Assembly: GCA_007119795.1 (NCBI GenBank)
Contig: SKOZ01000048.1
Coordinates: 18,318-82,317, forward strand
Direction of reading: 5' to 3'
DNA: 64,000 nucleotides
DNA from: Planctomycetales bacterium
GTDB taxonomy: Bacteria > Planctomycetota > Planctomycetia > Pirellulales > Thermoguttaceae
A model generated the notes under the pieces. It ran no database searches, was not told the origin of the DNA, and saw only the letters and a program-made list of their open reading frames with translations. Positions 1 through 10,800 of this stretch are shown here, one piece after another. Made by a program: the position numbers and the translations under genes. Each line of letters begins with the position of its first letter. Positions within the stretch are counted from its first letter, which is position 1.

Positions 1-1559
1 CCCCAGTTGAAGCGGTGTTTCCCCTCGTGCTGGGGCGTGAAGACACTGCCGTCGAAGTCTCCCAGGGCGTAGGCGCCGTCGGCGGCGTACACGACCCAGA
101 GCGTTTCCGCTTCGTCGCCGTCCACCGCCAGCTCGAAGATCTCCGGGCACTCGTAGTAGCCTTCGATGTGGCTCTGGTACTCCCACCCCTTGAGATCGGC
201 TGAGGTGTAGAAGGCGATGCACGGCTCGTCGTCGATCTCGCTGTACACGGCCATCACCCAGTGCCCGCCGGGCTCGTACCAGATGACCTTCGGGTCGCGG
301 CCGCGGTGCTCCACTACGGGGTTCCCTTCGTAGTCGGTGAAGGTCCGCCCGCGGTCGTTGCTGTAGGCGAGCGCCTCGCCGCGGCCGGTGCTCGTGTAGG
401 TGGCCACGATCACCTTCTCCTCGCCGGTCTGGAAGCCGGCCGTGTTATCCCAGTCGACGAGTGCCCCGCCGGAGAAGCACCAGTCCCCGTAGCGCTGCGG
501 GTACAGGGCGATGGGGAGTTCCCGCCAGTGGACCAGGTCGGTGCTCACGGCGTGGCCCCAGTGCATGTTCCCCCACCGCCAGCCGTAGGGGTTATGCTGG
601 TAGAAGAGGTGGTACTCGCCGTCGTAGTAGACTAGGCCGTTGGGGTCGTTGAGCCAGCCGCGGCGCGAGGTGAAGTGGAACTGCGGGCGGAGCGGCTCGC
701 GGTACAGCTCGTCGGCACCGGGGACCTCGTCGTCCTGGCGGAGTGCGGCGAGCGCGGTGGAGTCGGCGGGCAGGCGATCGACGGCGACCACCAGCTCCTC
801 GCCGGCGAATGGGGCCAGGTCGGCGAAGACCCAGAAATCGGCTTCGTCGGGGTCGAGGGCCAGCTCGATGTCGAACTCCCGCACGGTGGCCTCGTCGAGG
901 CGGAATTCCATCCGCCGCATCGCGGCCCCATTCTCAACGGGCAGGTGCAGGTAGCGGCGTTCCACGACGAGGGCCCGCTCCGCGGGGGCCTCTTGGCGGC
1001 GGCGGTCGCTCTGCACGATGTGGTCGACGTTGATGTGCCCCCAGCCGCCGGTGGCCTGGTCGACGATCTCGATGACTGCCTGGCGCCCCTCGAACTCGGC
1101 CACGTTCCAGGTGTGCCAGTCGAGCCGCTCGCTGCCGCCGGGCTCGACGTTCGGGCCGGTGGCGGTGCGGACGATCTCGCCGTCGACGATCAGGTTGATG
1201 CAGGTCTTGCCCTCGTAGCCCCCGCCGCCGATGAGGAAGTTGATTTTCCGCCGTTCGATGGTCAGCGGCGGCGAGGTGAGCGTGCCCGTCGAGGCGTCGC
1301 CGCCGAAGAAGCTGTTCACCAGCCCCTCGCCCTTGTAGCCGGTTACGGGCATCTGCCCGGGGAGCGTGCCCCGCGCCGGCCCCGGCCCGAAGGCCGTGCC
1401 CGTCACCTCCCAGTCGCCGTAGGTCTCCCCTTCGAAGTCCTCCACGAGGATGTCCGGCCGCTCCTCGTCGACGACGACCGGATACACCGCCCCCCCGAAG
1501 ACCAACCCCGCCGCCACCGCGGCGCCCCACAGGAACCTAACGCACAAAAGCGATTTCAT
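1..1559 (-). CDS. Glycoside hydrolase family 32 (levanase/invertase-like), 3' end outside window
   Basis: Secreted fructan or sucrose hydrolase; about 519 codons are visible and the C-terminus lies beyond base 1. The ATG at 1559 gives a hydrophobic N-terminal signal-like stretch (residues 5-25). Residues about 30-290 form an extra beta-sandwich-type domain seen in some GH32 enzymes. The catalytic propeller begins near residue 297 and carries all three family motifs: WLNDPNG (nucleophile D305), RDPKV (transition-state D422) and YECPE (acid/base E470). Substrate (levan, inulin or sucrose) cannot be told from sequence. The next gene upstream on the same strand is bioF, which is unrelated, so this is probably a single unit. 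GH32 membership is secure. Confidence 0.93.
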   Translation of the reverse strand, partial: MKSLLCVRFLWGAAVAAGLVFGGAVYPVVVDEERPDILVEDFEGETYGDWEVTGTAFGPGPARGTLPGQMPVTGYKGEGLVNSFFGGDASTGTLTSPPLTIERRKINFLIGGGGYEGKTCINLIVDGEIVRTATGPNVEPGGSERLDWHTWNVAEFEGRQAVIEIVDQATGGWGHINVDHIVQSDRRRQEAPAERALVVERRYLHLPVENGAAMRRMEFRLDEATVREFDIELALDPDEADFWVFADLAPFAGEELVVAVDRLPADSTALAALRQDDEVPGADELYREPLRPQFHFTSRRGWLNDPNGLVYYDGEYHLFYQHNPYGWRWGNMHWGHAVSTDLVHWRELPIALYPQRYGDWCFSGGALVDWDNTAGFQTGEEKVIVATYTSTGRGEALAYSNDRGRTFTDYEGNPVVEHRGRDPKVIWYEPGGHWVMAVYSEIDDEPCIAFYTSADLKGWEYQSHIEGYYECPEIFELAVDGDEAETLWVVYAADGAYALGDFDGSVFTPQHEGKHRFNW

Positions 1560-1670
1560 CGGGAGGACTCCTTCGACTGGGTTGATAACGTACGCCCCGG
1601 CCTGATGAGGATGGACTTCTACGATAACCTCGCAGCCCTCCCACAGCCACCGGCCGCCGCACGCGGGGGA

Positions 1671-2825
1671 TCAGTGCTCCGCCGCCAAGGCCTCCAGCAG
1701 CTCGGCGATCATCTCGGGGGTATGTCCGGCGCAGAGGCTGATCCGCAGGCAGGCTTCTCCTTCAGGAACGGTGGGGGGGCGAATGGCGGGGACGAAGAGC
1801 CCCCGCCGCTGCAAGGCCGCCGAGAGGGCCACTGCCCCTTCCGGGTCTCCCACGATCACGGGGATGATCTGGCTCGCCGAGCGGCCGGTATCCCATCCTT
1901 GGTCGGCCAGCGCGGCACGGAGGGCAGCCGCCGTTTCGAGCAGTTCCGCGGCCCGCCCGGGCTGGCTGGCGACGATCTCCACGGCGGCCGCGCCGGCCGT
2001 GGCCACGGCCGCCGGGGCGGCCGTGGAATAGATATAGGGGCGGGCGCGGTGCACCAGCCAATCGATCAGCCGGTGGCTCCCGGCGACGAAGCCCCCGCTG
2101 GACCCCAAGGCCTTGCTCAGCGTGCCCACGCGGACGTCCACCCGCTCCTCGACGCCCAGGTGTTCGGCGACCCCCCGGCCCCGGGCGCCGAAGACACCGG
2201 TGGCATGGGCCTCGTCGACCAGCAGCATGGCATCGAATTGCTCGGCGAGCCGGGCCAGTTCGGCCAGCGGTGCCAGGTCGCCATCCATGCTGAAAAGCGT
2301 ATCGGTGACGATCAGCCGCCGCCGATAGGCGGAGCAGCGGGCCAGCAGGTGGGCCAGGCGGTCGGCGTCGCCGTGGGGATAGGCGCGGACGTCGGCCCGC
2401 GAGAGGCGGCAGCCGTCCCAGAGGCTGGCATGGTTCTTCGCATCGGCGAGGATCACGTCGCCCGGGCCGGCCAGGGCGGCTACGGCTCCCGAGTTCGCAG
2501 CAAAGCCGGAGGGGAAGAGCAGCGCCGCCTCGGTCCCCTCGAAGGCGGCCAGGCGCTCCTCGAGCCGGTGGTGCCCCTGAGCCCGCCCGGTGATCAGCGG
2601 GCTGGCGCCGGCCCCCCAGCCCTCGGCCTGCAGTGCCAGCGCCGCCGCCTGGGCCAGCCGTGGATCGCCGGCCAGGCCCAGGTAGTCGTTGGCGCCGAAG
2701 TTCACCAGCCGCTGGCGGCCGATATCGATCGCGGGTCCCTGCAGCCCGTAGCGGACGGCGAGCGCGCGGCGGAGGCCACTTTGCTCGATCGCGGCGAGCT
2801 CGTCATCGATCCACGCAATGGGCAT
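1671..2825 (-). CDS. bioF: 8-amino-7-oxononanoate synthase (BioF-like PLP enzyme)
   Basis: A 384-residue alpha-oxoamine synthase: PLP-dependent condensation of an amino acid with an acyl thioester. For BioF this is L-alanine with pimeloyl-ACP/CoA, the first committed step of biotin ring assembly, in the cytosol. The PLP lysine is K238 in GTLSKALGSSGG; D204 and H207 in VDEAHATG bind the cofactor; the SPLITG/HH region of the active site is present. Length is typical. Start ATG 2825 lies 3 bp after the stop of the oxidoreductase gene, so the two may be co-transcribed. No other bio genes are in the window. A glycine C-acetyltransferase (Kbl) is the nearest alternative, but the N-terminal pattern favours BioF. 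Confidence 0.85.
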   Translation of the reverse strand: MPIAWIDDELAAIEQSGLRRALAVRYGLQGPAIDIGRQRLVNFGANDYLGLAGDPRLAQAAALALQAEGWGAGASPLITGRAQGHHRLEERLAAFEGTEAALLFPSGFAANSGAVAALAGPGDVILADAKNHASLWDGCRLSRADVRAYPHGDADRLAHLLARCSAYRRRLIVTDTLFSMDGDLAPLAELARLAEQFDAMLLVDEAHATGVFGARGRGVAEHLGVEERVDVRVGTLSKALGSSGGFVAGSHRLIDWLVHRARPYIYSTAAPAAVATAGAAAVEIVASQPGRAAELLETAAALRAALADQGWDTGRSASQIIPVIVGDPEGAVALSAALQRRGLFVPAIRPPTVPEGEACLRISLCAGHTPEMIAELLEALAAEH

Positions 2826-2828
2826 CGA

Positions 2829-4127
2829 TCACGCCACCGTCGGGTACTGCCAGGGGGCGCGGTACTCGCGCTCCAACAGGGCGCTGGCCTCCGGATCGCC
2901 GACGATCTCGTCCTTGGTGCCGTCCCATTCCACTGAGCGGCCCAGCTTCAAGGTGAGCATTCCCAGCAGGCTCATCACCGTGGACTGGTGGCCGTACTCG
3001 ATGTCGCACACCGGTTTGCGGCCGGTCTTGATGCACTCGAGCATATCGGCCCAGAGCTCCTTGATATTCTGGTCGTCGGGCTTGTGGAGCGTGGGGGGCA
3101 CGTGGATCTGCGGTTCGTGGCTGTTGCGGTCGTAGAAGGACCAGCCGTCCTGCCAGCCGAGGTGGAGCGTCCCCTCGGTGCCGTAGAAGTAACAGCCGAC
3201 GTTGTGGTTTTCGGCACGGTTGGCGGCGTACTGGCGGTGCTCCCAGACGGCGGTGAAGTCGTCGAACTCAAAGGAGGCCACCTGGGTGTCGGGGGCGTCG
3301 GTGTTGTCGCGGCGGATGTGGCGGCCACCGGTGGAGAAGACCCGCTTGGGATACTTCTCGTCCATGATCCAGAGGATCTGGTCCATCCAGTGGATGCCCC
3401 AGTCGCCCAGGGTGCCGTTGGCAAAGTCGAGGAAGTTGCGGAAACCGCGGGGGTGGATGCGGCGGTTGAAGGGGACCAGGGGGGCGGGGCCGCACCACAT
3501 GTCCCAGTCGAGCCCTTCCGGCGGATCGGAATCGGGCTCCGGCGTTCCCGGACCGCCGCCATAGTGGACGAAGGACCGGACCATCCCCACGGTGCCGAGC
3601 TTCCCCTCGCGGATGAAATCGCGGGCGGACATGTTGTGCGGCGAGACGCGGCGGTGCGTCCCCACCTGCACCACGCGGTCTGCCTCGCGGGCCGCCTGCA
3701 CCATCGCCGTCCCCTCGCGGATCGTGTGGCTGATGGGCTTCTCCACGAAGACGTGGGCGCCGGCCTTCACGGCATCGATGGTGTTCAGCGGGTGCCAGTG
3801 ATCCGGAGTGGCCACGATGACGATCTCGGGATTCTGCTCGTCGAGCATCTCCCGGTAGTCGCCATACGACTTGGGAGCCTTGCCGGTGAGCTCTTCCACC
3901 TGTTCCACCGCCGGGTCCAGGAGGTTGCGGTCCACGTCGGCCAAAGCCACCACGTCGGACTCCCCGGCGGCAATGGCCTCGCCGAGGATGTTCATCCCCC
4001 ACCAGCCCGAGCCGATCAGCGCGGTGCGGTACTTCTTCAAACGGTTGGCACCGTGCACGGCGGGCGCGGCGAAGGCCAGGCTGCCGGCGGCGGAAGTGGC
4101 CAGGAAGCCTCGTCGACTGACGCTCAT
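2829..4127 (-). CDS. Gfo/Idh/MocA family oxidoreductase with Tat signal
   Basis: A 432-residue NAD(P)-dependent sugar or inositol dehydrogenase-type protein. I chose the ATG at 4127 because AGGAGGA sits 6 bases upstream and the first residues, MSVSRRGFLATSAAG, form a twin-arginine signal, so the protein is exported folded. The Rossmann fold starts at about residue 30 (ALIGSGWWG), followed by a VEKPISHT segment typical of the family. A longer reading to 4235 adds 36 residues that would bury the Tat signal and is unlikely. Planctomycetes carry many such paralogues; the substrate is not predictable. The gene ends 3 bp before bioF. Confidence 0.9.
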   Translation of the reverse strand: MSVSRRGFLATSAAGSLAFAAPAVHGANRLKKYRTALIGSGWWGMNILGEAIAAGESDVVALADVDRNLLDPAVEQVEELTGKAPKSYGDYREMLDEQNPEIVIVATPDHWHPLNTIDAVKAGAHVFVEKPISHTIREGTAMVQAAREADRVVQVGTHRRVSPHNMSARDFIREGKLGTVGMVRSFVHYGGGPGTPEPDSDPPEGLDWDMWCGPAPLVPFNRRIHPRGFRNFLDFANGTLGDWGIHWMDQILWIMDEKYPKRVFSTGGRHIRRDNTDAPDTQVASFEFDDFTAVWEHRQYAANRAENHNVGCYFYGTEGTLHLGWQDGWSFYDRNSHEPQIHVPPTLHKPDDQNIKELWADMLECIKTGRKPVCDIEYGHQSTVMSLLGMLTLKLGRSVEWDGTKDEIVGDPEASALLEREYRAPWQYPTVA

Positions 4128-4302
4128 GAATACTCCTCCTCGTATCTTGCGTACGAACCAACGGATCGACTGCCACCCTTCGCCGAAGGGTCGTGGAATT
4201 CCCTTGACCATGACGGACCGGCCGCGGCCTGTCAAGCGCGGGAAGCCCTTCGGCGGGGTGGTCCGTTGTCAGTTGGCCGTTTTCAGTGGGAAGCGCGGGC
4301 GG

Positions 4303-4351
4303 GTGGCACGTCCCTTGAGTGACGCGAAGCGTCGCAACAAGGGCGTGGCTG
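4303..4351. repeat. Imperfect inverted repeat in a 352-bp intergenic gap
   Basis: In the gap 4128-4479 two arms face each other. The left arm is GGCACG-T-CCCTTG-AGT-GACGC and the right arm GCGTC-GCAA-CAAGGGCGTGGC, around a GAA loop. It could fold as a long hairpin with small bulges or be a remnant of a short palindromic repeat. It lies downstream of the 133-residue membrane protein gene and upstream of the oxidoreductase (both minus strand), so it could also end transcription, though no T-run follows. Nothing else was recognised in this gap. Confidence 0.5.
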
Positions 4352-4479
4352 TGCTCCAGTGAACCGCCCCAGTCTGCAGCCCCCCAAACCGCTGGTCGGA
4401 TAGCCGCTCCGCCCCATTTACCCGTAACACCGGCGCGCGGGGGGACACGCCGAGGGGAGACGGGCGGCCCACTTCGGGT

Positions 4480-4881
4480 TCAGCTCCGCGAGGACTCGCG
4501 TTCTGTCAATACACGCAAAGAGGCGCTGGGCGGTTCCCCCTCTGCGGCACGCTCTGCCTCTGCGGCTTCGGTTGCAGAGCGTTTGTCCAGCAGGGGTGAT
4601 TCCCGAGCGGCAGCGGCGGCCTCGCCGGCCAGTGCCGTCGCCAGGGCCACGGCGCCAAGCAGGGCCGCCAGCAGGACGACCAGGACGATGGTCGCGGCCG
4701 CCGGCGGGGCACCCAGCCACCGGAGCACGCCCATCGTTGCCGCCAGGCCCACCGTCCAAGCGAAGAGGGCCCCGAGGCCGAAGTGGAATCGCGGCGGGCG
4801 GCAGCGGCCCGCCGGCAGTGCGTTGCCCGGGTCGCCGGCCGGAGAGTCGCAGCGAGTCGAGGAGAAATGATCGTCGTTCAT
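4480..4881 (-). CDS. Small membrane protein coupled to the giant membrane protein
   Basis: A 133-residue hypothetical protein. Two hydrophobic helices (residues about 34-56 and 60-88) are followed by a charged Glu/Ala/Arg-rich tail. The start ATG (4879-4881) overlaps the TGA of the giant upstream gene in an ATGA arrangement, which argues for translational coupling and a shared complex or function. No family was recognised. The coding call rests on the overlap and on two clean hydrophobic segments. Confidence 0.7.
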   Translation of the reverse strand: MNDDHFSSTRCDSPAGDPGNALPAGRCRPPRFHFGLGALFAWTVGLAATMGVLRWLGAPPAAATIVLVVLLAALLGAVALATALAGEAAAAARESPLLDKRSATEAAEAERAAEGEPPSASLRVLTERESSRS

Positions 4882-7800
4882 TGTTCCCACTCGCGGAAGC
4901 GCTCCACGGCGGCGAGGAGCTCGTTGCGCCGCTTCTCGAAGAGGGCGAAGATCGCCAGAATGCAGGCTCCCAGGACGATCCCGCAGACGTATAAGACCCA
5001 CGTCCGCGCCCGGTCGACGGCGGCGTACTTGATCATCGTTCCCAGGACGACCATGAGGAACGTCGCTCCCAGGTAGAGGAAGGCGCGGACGCGGAGCACG
5101 ATGCCGGCCAGGATTCCGGTTACGGAGAGGAGCATGAGCACCAGGGGCAGGTGCCACGACTCGCCGATGCCGGCAAGGAACATATCGGCCGTCGAGGAGA
5201 CGTAGATCACACTCAATGCCATGTAGCGGATGCCTGCGCTCTGCGCGGAGGTGAGCCGCCGGTGGTTCACCAACTCGGCGACGAGCACGATCAGCGCCGG
5301 CGGGATGAGCCAGAGTTGGGGGTGCTCGACGAAGGCGATCTCCAGCCGGTGCCAGAGGACCCAGAGCCCGAGGTTCGCGGCCGCAATCGACAGCACCGCG
5401 AAGAGCACCGACCGCCGCGCATAGGCCATCACGCCATAGCCGACGGCCATCAGCAGCCAGGTAGCCGGGTTGGCGCCGGGAACAAACCAGAAGGCGACGG
5501 CGGGCACCAGCGGCAGCACGGCCGCTGTCCGCCAGAGGGGATCCGCCAGCACGGGCAAGCCGCGGCGATGGAACCACTCGCCCAACCCCGCCCCGGCGAA
5601 GGCCACCGTCATTACCAGCACCATCCAGTACCGTTCGATGAACCCCAGGCCGAAGAGCGCCGGCACGGTAATCCTCAGGTGCAGTCCCGCGAGGGCAAGG
5701 AGGATCTCGGCGGTGTAGACGTAGGCCGTCCTCCCGGCCATGCTCAGCCCCAGGGGGTCGCGGTGCGGAGCCACCGCCGCGGAGAGGCAGGCGACGGCCA
5801 TCCCAACAAGCACCGCCAACACGGCGGCGATGGCCGGCAACGTCAGCGGAAAGGTCGCAGCGCCGGGATCGAAATGAGCCACCTCCTGGCCAAGCACCAG
5901 TGCCAGGGCGGCGGCGGAGAATGCGCCTGCTCCGGGGGCGAAGCGGTGGCCGGCCTCGCGCCATCCGCCGGTCGCGGGCAGCACCCCGCCGATGAGCCCG
6001 CCACAGACCACCGTGGCCAGGGCCGCCGCCGTGAGGATCGCGATCGTACGATGGAGCCAGGGCAGCGGGAGGGCGGTATCGATCGAGGCAAAGCCCACGG
6101 TCGCCGCCAGCAGCATCCCTGAAAGAAAAGCCCCCTGCTGCCAGGTCATCCGCGAAGCTGGCCAGCGATCGAGGCCGAAGTCCGCCGCGACCGCCCGCTC
6201 CGGATCCTCGCGGATCGATCCGGCCATGAACACGGTCGCCAGAAAGAGTGCCGTTAACCCTACCGGCCCGGCCCACCGCCCCAGGGCGAGCGTTCCGCCG
6301 GCGGAGAGCGCAGCCTTTTCGAACGCGGGGTCGATCGACACCCACACCGCCAGCACGGCCGCCAGCACGACCAGAGCCCACTGCCCCGGGCTGAACCAGG
6401 CGACTGGGGCTTCGGCTGCCGCAATCCGCATCCGCCGCAACGCCTCGCGGCCCGCGGAGACTCCCCGACCTGCCAGCGCCGCGGCCAGGATGAAACCGCT
6501 CAGTTCCAGCATCGCCGCCCAGGCGAGCTGGCGGGATTCCAGTCCGCGGGCATCCCAGGTTAGGGTCAACGCCACCAGTCCGACCGCGTACAGCCCGCAC
6601 GGGGCCAGTGTCTCGCGGCGTTCCCAGAGCCCTACGGCAAAGGCCACCGCCACCAGACCGGCGGCCCACCAGGCCAGATGCGGAGGGATCTCGTGAGTCC
6701 CGCCGGTCAGGTTTCCGACGAGCTGGACGGCAGCGATGCCCACCAGCGCGAACAGGGCCGTCCAGACCGCAGCCCCGGCAAAGCCGAGCTGCTCTTCTTC
6801 CTCGTCGTCCCCGATTCGCTCCGGCAGAGCGATCGCCACCGCAGTCCACACCGCCGCCGCGGTCGCCAACCCGAAGACCCCCGCCAAGACCACAGCCGTC
6901 AAAGAGAGTGGCTGCCAGGAGAGTCCTACCAGCGCCGCGGCCACGGCGATCGACACTCCCGAAAGCCACACCAGTGCCGGAGCACGCTGCCACAGGGCCG
7001 AGAGCCCGCAGGCTACCGCCGCGAGCAGGACCGCCGTTGCCGGCGTCCAGGGACCGCGGGGGTCCTCCTGGCTATGACTAAGGGCGAAGACGAGTGTCGC
7101 CGTTGTCGTGCCGCCAACCCACGCCACGATGCTCGCCACCTCGATCCCATCTTTCCTATGCTCGCGGCCCCCGGTCGTCTCGGCCTCCCTCCCCGCGAGT
7201 TGGCCAACCCATGCCCACGGCGAACCCATACCGGCCTGCACGGCTGCGTTCCATCCCCATCCCACCCCCAGCAGCGCCGCCCCGGCCGCCGGCCAGCCGA
7301 GAAGCAGGAAGTGATAGGCCAGCCAAGCGGACTGGTCCCCGACGCCGTCGAGGTCGACGGCCATGGCGGCCACGAGTGTGGCGGCTCCGACAGCCAGCAA
7401 CCCCACGGCGTCCAGGGCATTGCGGCGGGCGACGGCGGAGAGGTACCAGAGGGCACCGCCCACCGTCAGCAGCAGGGCGGTCCATCCCCCCGGACCACCC
7501 GTCTCGGCCAGCCACCGCGGCGGATCGGTGGGCCAAGCCAAAATGCCCACTACCGCTACGGCCAGCAGGGCAACCAACCCTGCCATGGGCAGGGCGTTCT
7601 GCACGCCCAGCAATGGGCTCTCACCCAGCGAGGGCCGACCGAGCCGGTAGATCCGCCCTCGGGCCGCTGTCCAGACCAGTCCTACTGACGCCGAGGCGAT
7701 GACGTTTGCCTGCACGAGCCGTATCCACCAGCCGCCCAAGCCTTCGTCCTGGTGGAAGTGCCAGACGACCAGCGAGGCCCCGATGTTCACCCCCAGGGCC

Positions 7801-10800
7801 GCCGAAAAGGCCCAGGCCTCCCGCCGCTGCCAGAAGGCCATTGTGGCCCCGGCCGCGCTGGCCGTAGCCACGGCCAGGGCGGCGTAGAGCTTCTCGTCCG
7901 GCTGCTCGTGGAGGAAGGCCGCTTTCAACCCCAGGACCACGGCCGCCAGGCCGGCGAGCCGGACCCAGCGGGCTGCCATTTCCACCAGCCGCTGCGACGG
8001 GCCCAGCCCTTCGGGTAGCGTCAGGGCGCGGGCCATCCACCAGATCGTGGCCGCCACGCATACGCTATAGGAGGCCCAGCCGAGCATCAGGGCGCGGTAG
8101 CCCCATTCGGGCTCATAGCGTTGTACGGAGAGGGCTAGCATGGCGATCGCCGCCATCCCCGCCAGCCCGACCCCGTCGGCTGCGACCCAGCCATGCAGGA
8201 GACGCTGCCGCCATCCCACTGCCGCCGCCACGGCCGCGAAGGCCACCCATCCCAGCGGCGACCCCACCTCGACACCCAACGCCTGCGCGTGGGGGTGGAA
8301 CAACGCCATCATCAACAACGCGGAGACGATCAGCAGCCCGATACCCACCAGCCCCATGACCAACTGGAGTGTCATGAGCGCCCGTGCCGAAGGGCGGCGG
8401 TCCTGCCATGCGGGCAGCCACTGCCGCGTCCCGAGCCAGGCCAGGGCCCACAGAGCGGCAGCGAGTGTCAGCGCCTGGACCCAGGCAACGGCGTGGGAAA
8501 AATCGAAGCGGATACCGTACGTTTCCAGTACCAGGGGATAACCGAGGGCCACGGCTCCCTTCGCAACCAGGCCTGCCGAGAAGGCATAGCCCGCCGACGA
8601 CTCGCGGACCGCCAACGCCACCATCCCCGCGGCCACGGCCACGAGGGGAACGACGTACGAGACGTCCGCCGACAGCCGGCCGAACCAACCGCTTGGCACG
8701 CCCATGGGCAGGCCGCTCCATTGAATGGCCACTGCCACGACGGTCAGGATAAGGACGGGCGCCGCCATAACGGCCAAGGCCACTGCGTGGGCGGCGCGGG
8801 CCGACGGACCGGTCTCGATCCGCGCCCCCATCGCTGCTGCCCCCCGAGCCAAATGCCGGCGAGCGCACAGGCCTGCTGCCGCCAGTCCAAACGCCGCCGC
8901 CATCGACCAACGCAGCACGGATGCCGTCTCCGTCGCTGTGACGGAGGGCACCGCCAGCAGAACCGCCAGCGAGGCCAACAGGAGCAAGCCGGCCAGGGGT
9001 TCATTCTCACGGCCGCGATCCCAGGTCGACAGGCCCAAGGCAACCAGGGAAACGGCCCAGAGTGCCCACCCCTCCGCGCCCGCGGCCGCCAGCGCCCGTG
9101 CCGTCTGGGCGGGGGCGACCACGAAGCCGGCCAGTTCAGCACGCAAGCCGGGCAGGATGCAGAACGCGAGCAGGAATAGGTGTCCGACCACGACCGCGTG
9201 AAGGACGATCCGGTCCACGCCACCCCACGGCGGGTCGAGAAGGGCTCGCAAGATCCTTCTCCAGGAATCGACCTTGCTCGGCGTTGCGATCGTTGCCGGA
9301 TCCCGGTGAGGCCGGCCGACTCCGATGCGGGCGGCCGCCCAAGCGAGAGAGAGGAGCGCCAGAGCGAGGCCGTAGCTCTGGGCCACGTGGGGTTCGATGA
9401 AAAGCCGGCGGAGCGTGAAGGTGGGATCACGTGCCGCCAACCAGGCAGTGACAGCGGCCAGAGCCGCCGCGACCAGCACTGCCTGCCCGGCTGCGAACCA
9501 GCGGGCCTCCCGCCAGGCGACCCCGCCGGCAAGCCAGAGCGCGGCCACCCACGCCAGCACGGCCGCGGAGGGCGTCGCCTGGCTCCACCCCTCCACGGCA
9601 ACCGAGGCGAGCGTCGCCGCCGAGGTGATCAGACCGCTGTACCCCAGCGGGCCGACCACCACGGCCTGCAGTTCGCGCATGGACTCACCCGGAGTCGCCC
9701 GGCGCATGAAGCCGCCGAAGATGCCGCTGCCGATCAGGGCTGCCGCGGCGAGGGCCGCCGTGGCGTGAATCGCCAGACCGGTCGTCCAGGGGAGGGCAAA
9801 GGCTTGCGGCACGTAGAGGGCAGCGAGATAGACAAGACCGAGGAGTGCCAGGATCGAGCCGCCAAGGACCCGCTGCGGCGTGCGGTATAGCCATCCTAGT
9901 GCGAAGTGGATCGCCGCCAGGAGGGCCGCCGTCGCCAACGGCCAGACGGCGACCGGCTGCACGTCTCCGAAGTACCGCTGAACGGCGGCAAAGCCCGCCG
10001 CCATCGCAGCGACCAAAGCGACCGCCTCGCCGACTTGCAAGAGGGGCTCGCGGAAAACGGTCAGGGCGCGGACGAGGGGGATTCCATGGGCAGCTTGTCT
10101 GCTCGTGCCCGGCGCGATCAGGGCTCCCAGGGCCACGCCCACCGCCGCCTGGGCCGCCAGCACCGTGGACCAGTAGACTTCGACCTGCCCCGGGCTCGCC
10201 CACCACAGGGCCCACAAGGGCGCGGCGGCCAGCAGGCCGAGGCCGCCGTAGGCAAATCGGCTGCTCCGCCAGCGGGCCGCGAGGGCCAGGCTGCCGCCGC
10301 CGTAGACGCCGTAGAGAATGGCTGCCCGCAGCGCGTCGCCCGCTCCCTGCAGATAGCCGTGGAAGGTCACCAGCACCAGACCCGTTAGAGCCGCCACACC
10401 GGCACCGAGGGCGAACACGTTCCCGTGCCGCCTCCGCCCGCGGCGGGCGAGGACTTCGGCCGCTGCGGCGAGGGCGAGGAAGAAGCCGCTCAGGGCCGTC
10501 CCGCTGCGGGCGCTCGCGGCCAGGCGCAGGGTCTCCCAGTGCAACTCGCCGCGAGCGAGGCCGCTGAAGTCGTGGGAGAGCCCGTGGAAGGCTGCCAGAT
10601 AGGCGATTCCCAGGCAAGCGATCGCTCCGCCGTGCACGGCGGGTAAGCGGTACCGGAAAGCGGCGAAGAGGAGCACTGCGGCGTTCACCGCGCCGATCCC
10701 CGCCAGGGCCATGGGGTGCGGCCAGGCCAGGGCCACCGAAGCCACGGCGAGCATCGCCCCGAGCAGGGCCACTGCCGTGGTCGTCGTCCGCCAGGCGGCC

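Noticed and set aside
675..2936. A 753-codon plus-strand frame opposite the GH32 and bioF genes
   Set aside because: It lies antisense to clearly recognised genes with intact active sites, has no ribosome-binding site and has the composition expected of a shadow frame in GC-rich DNA.
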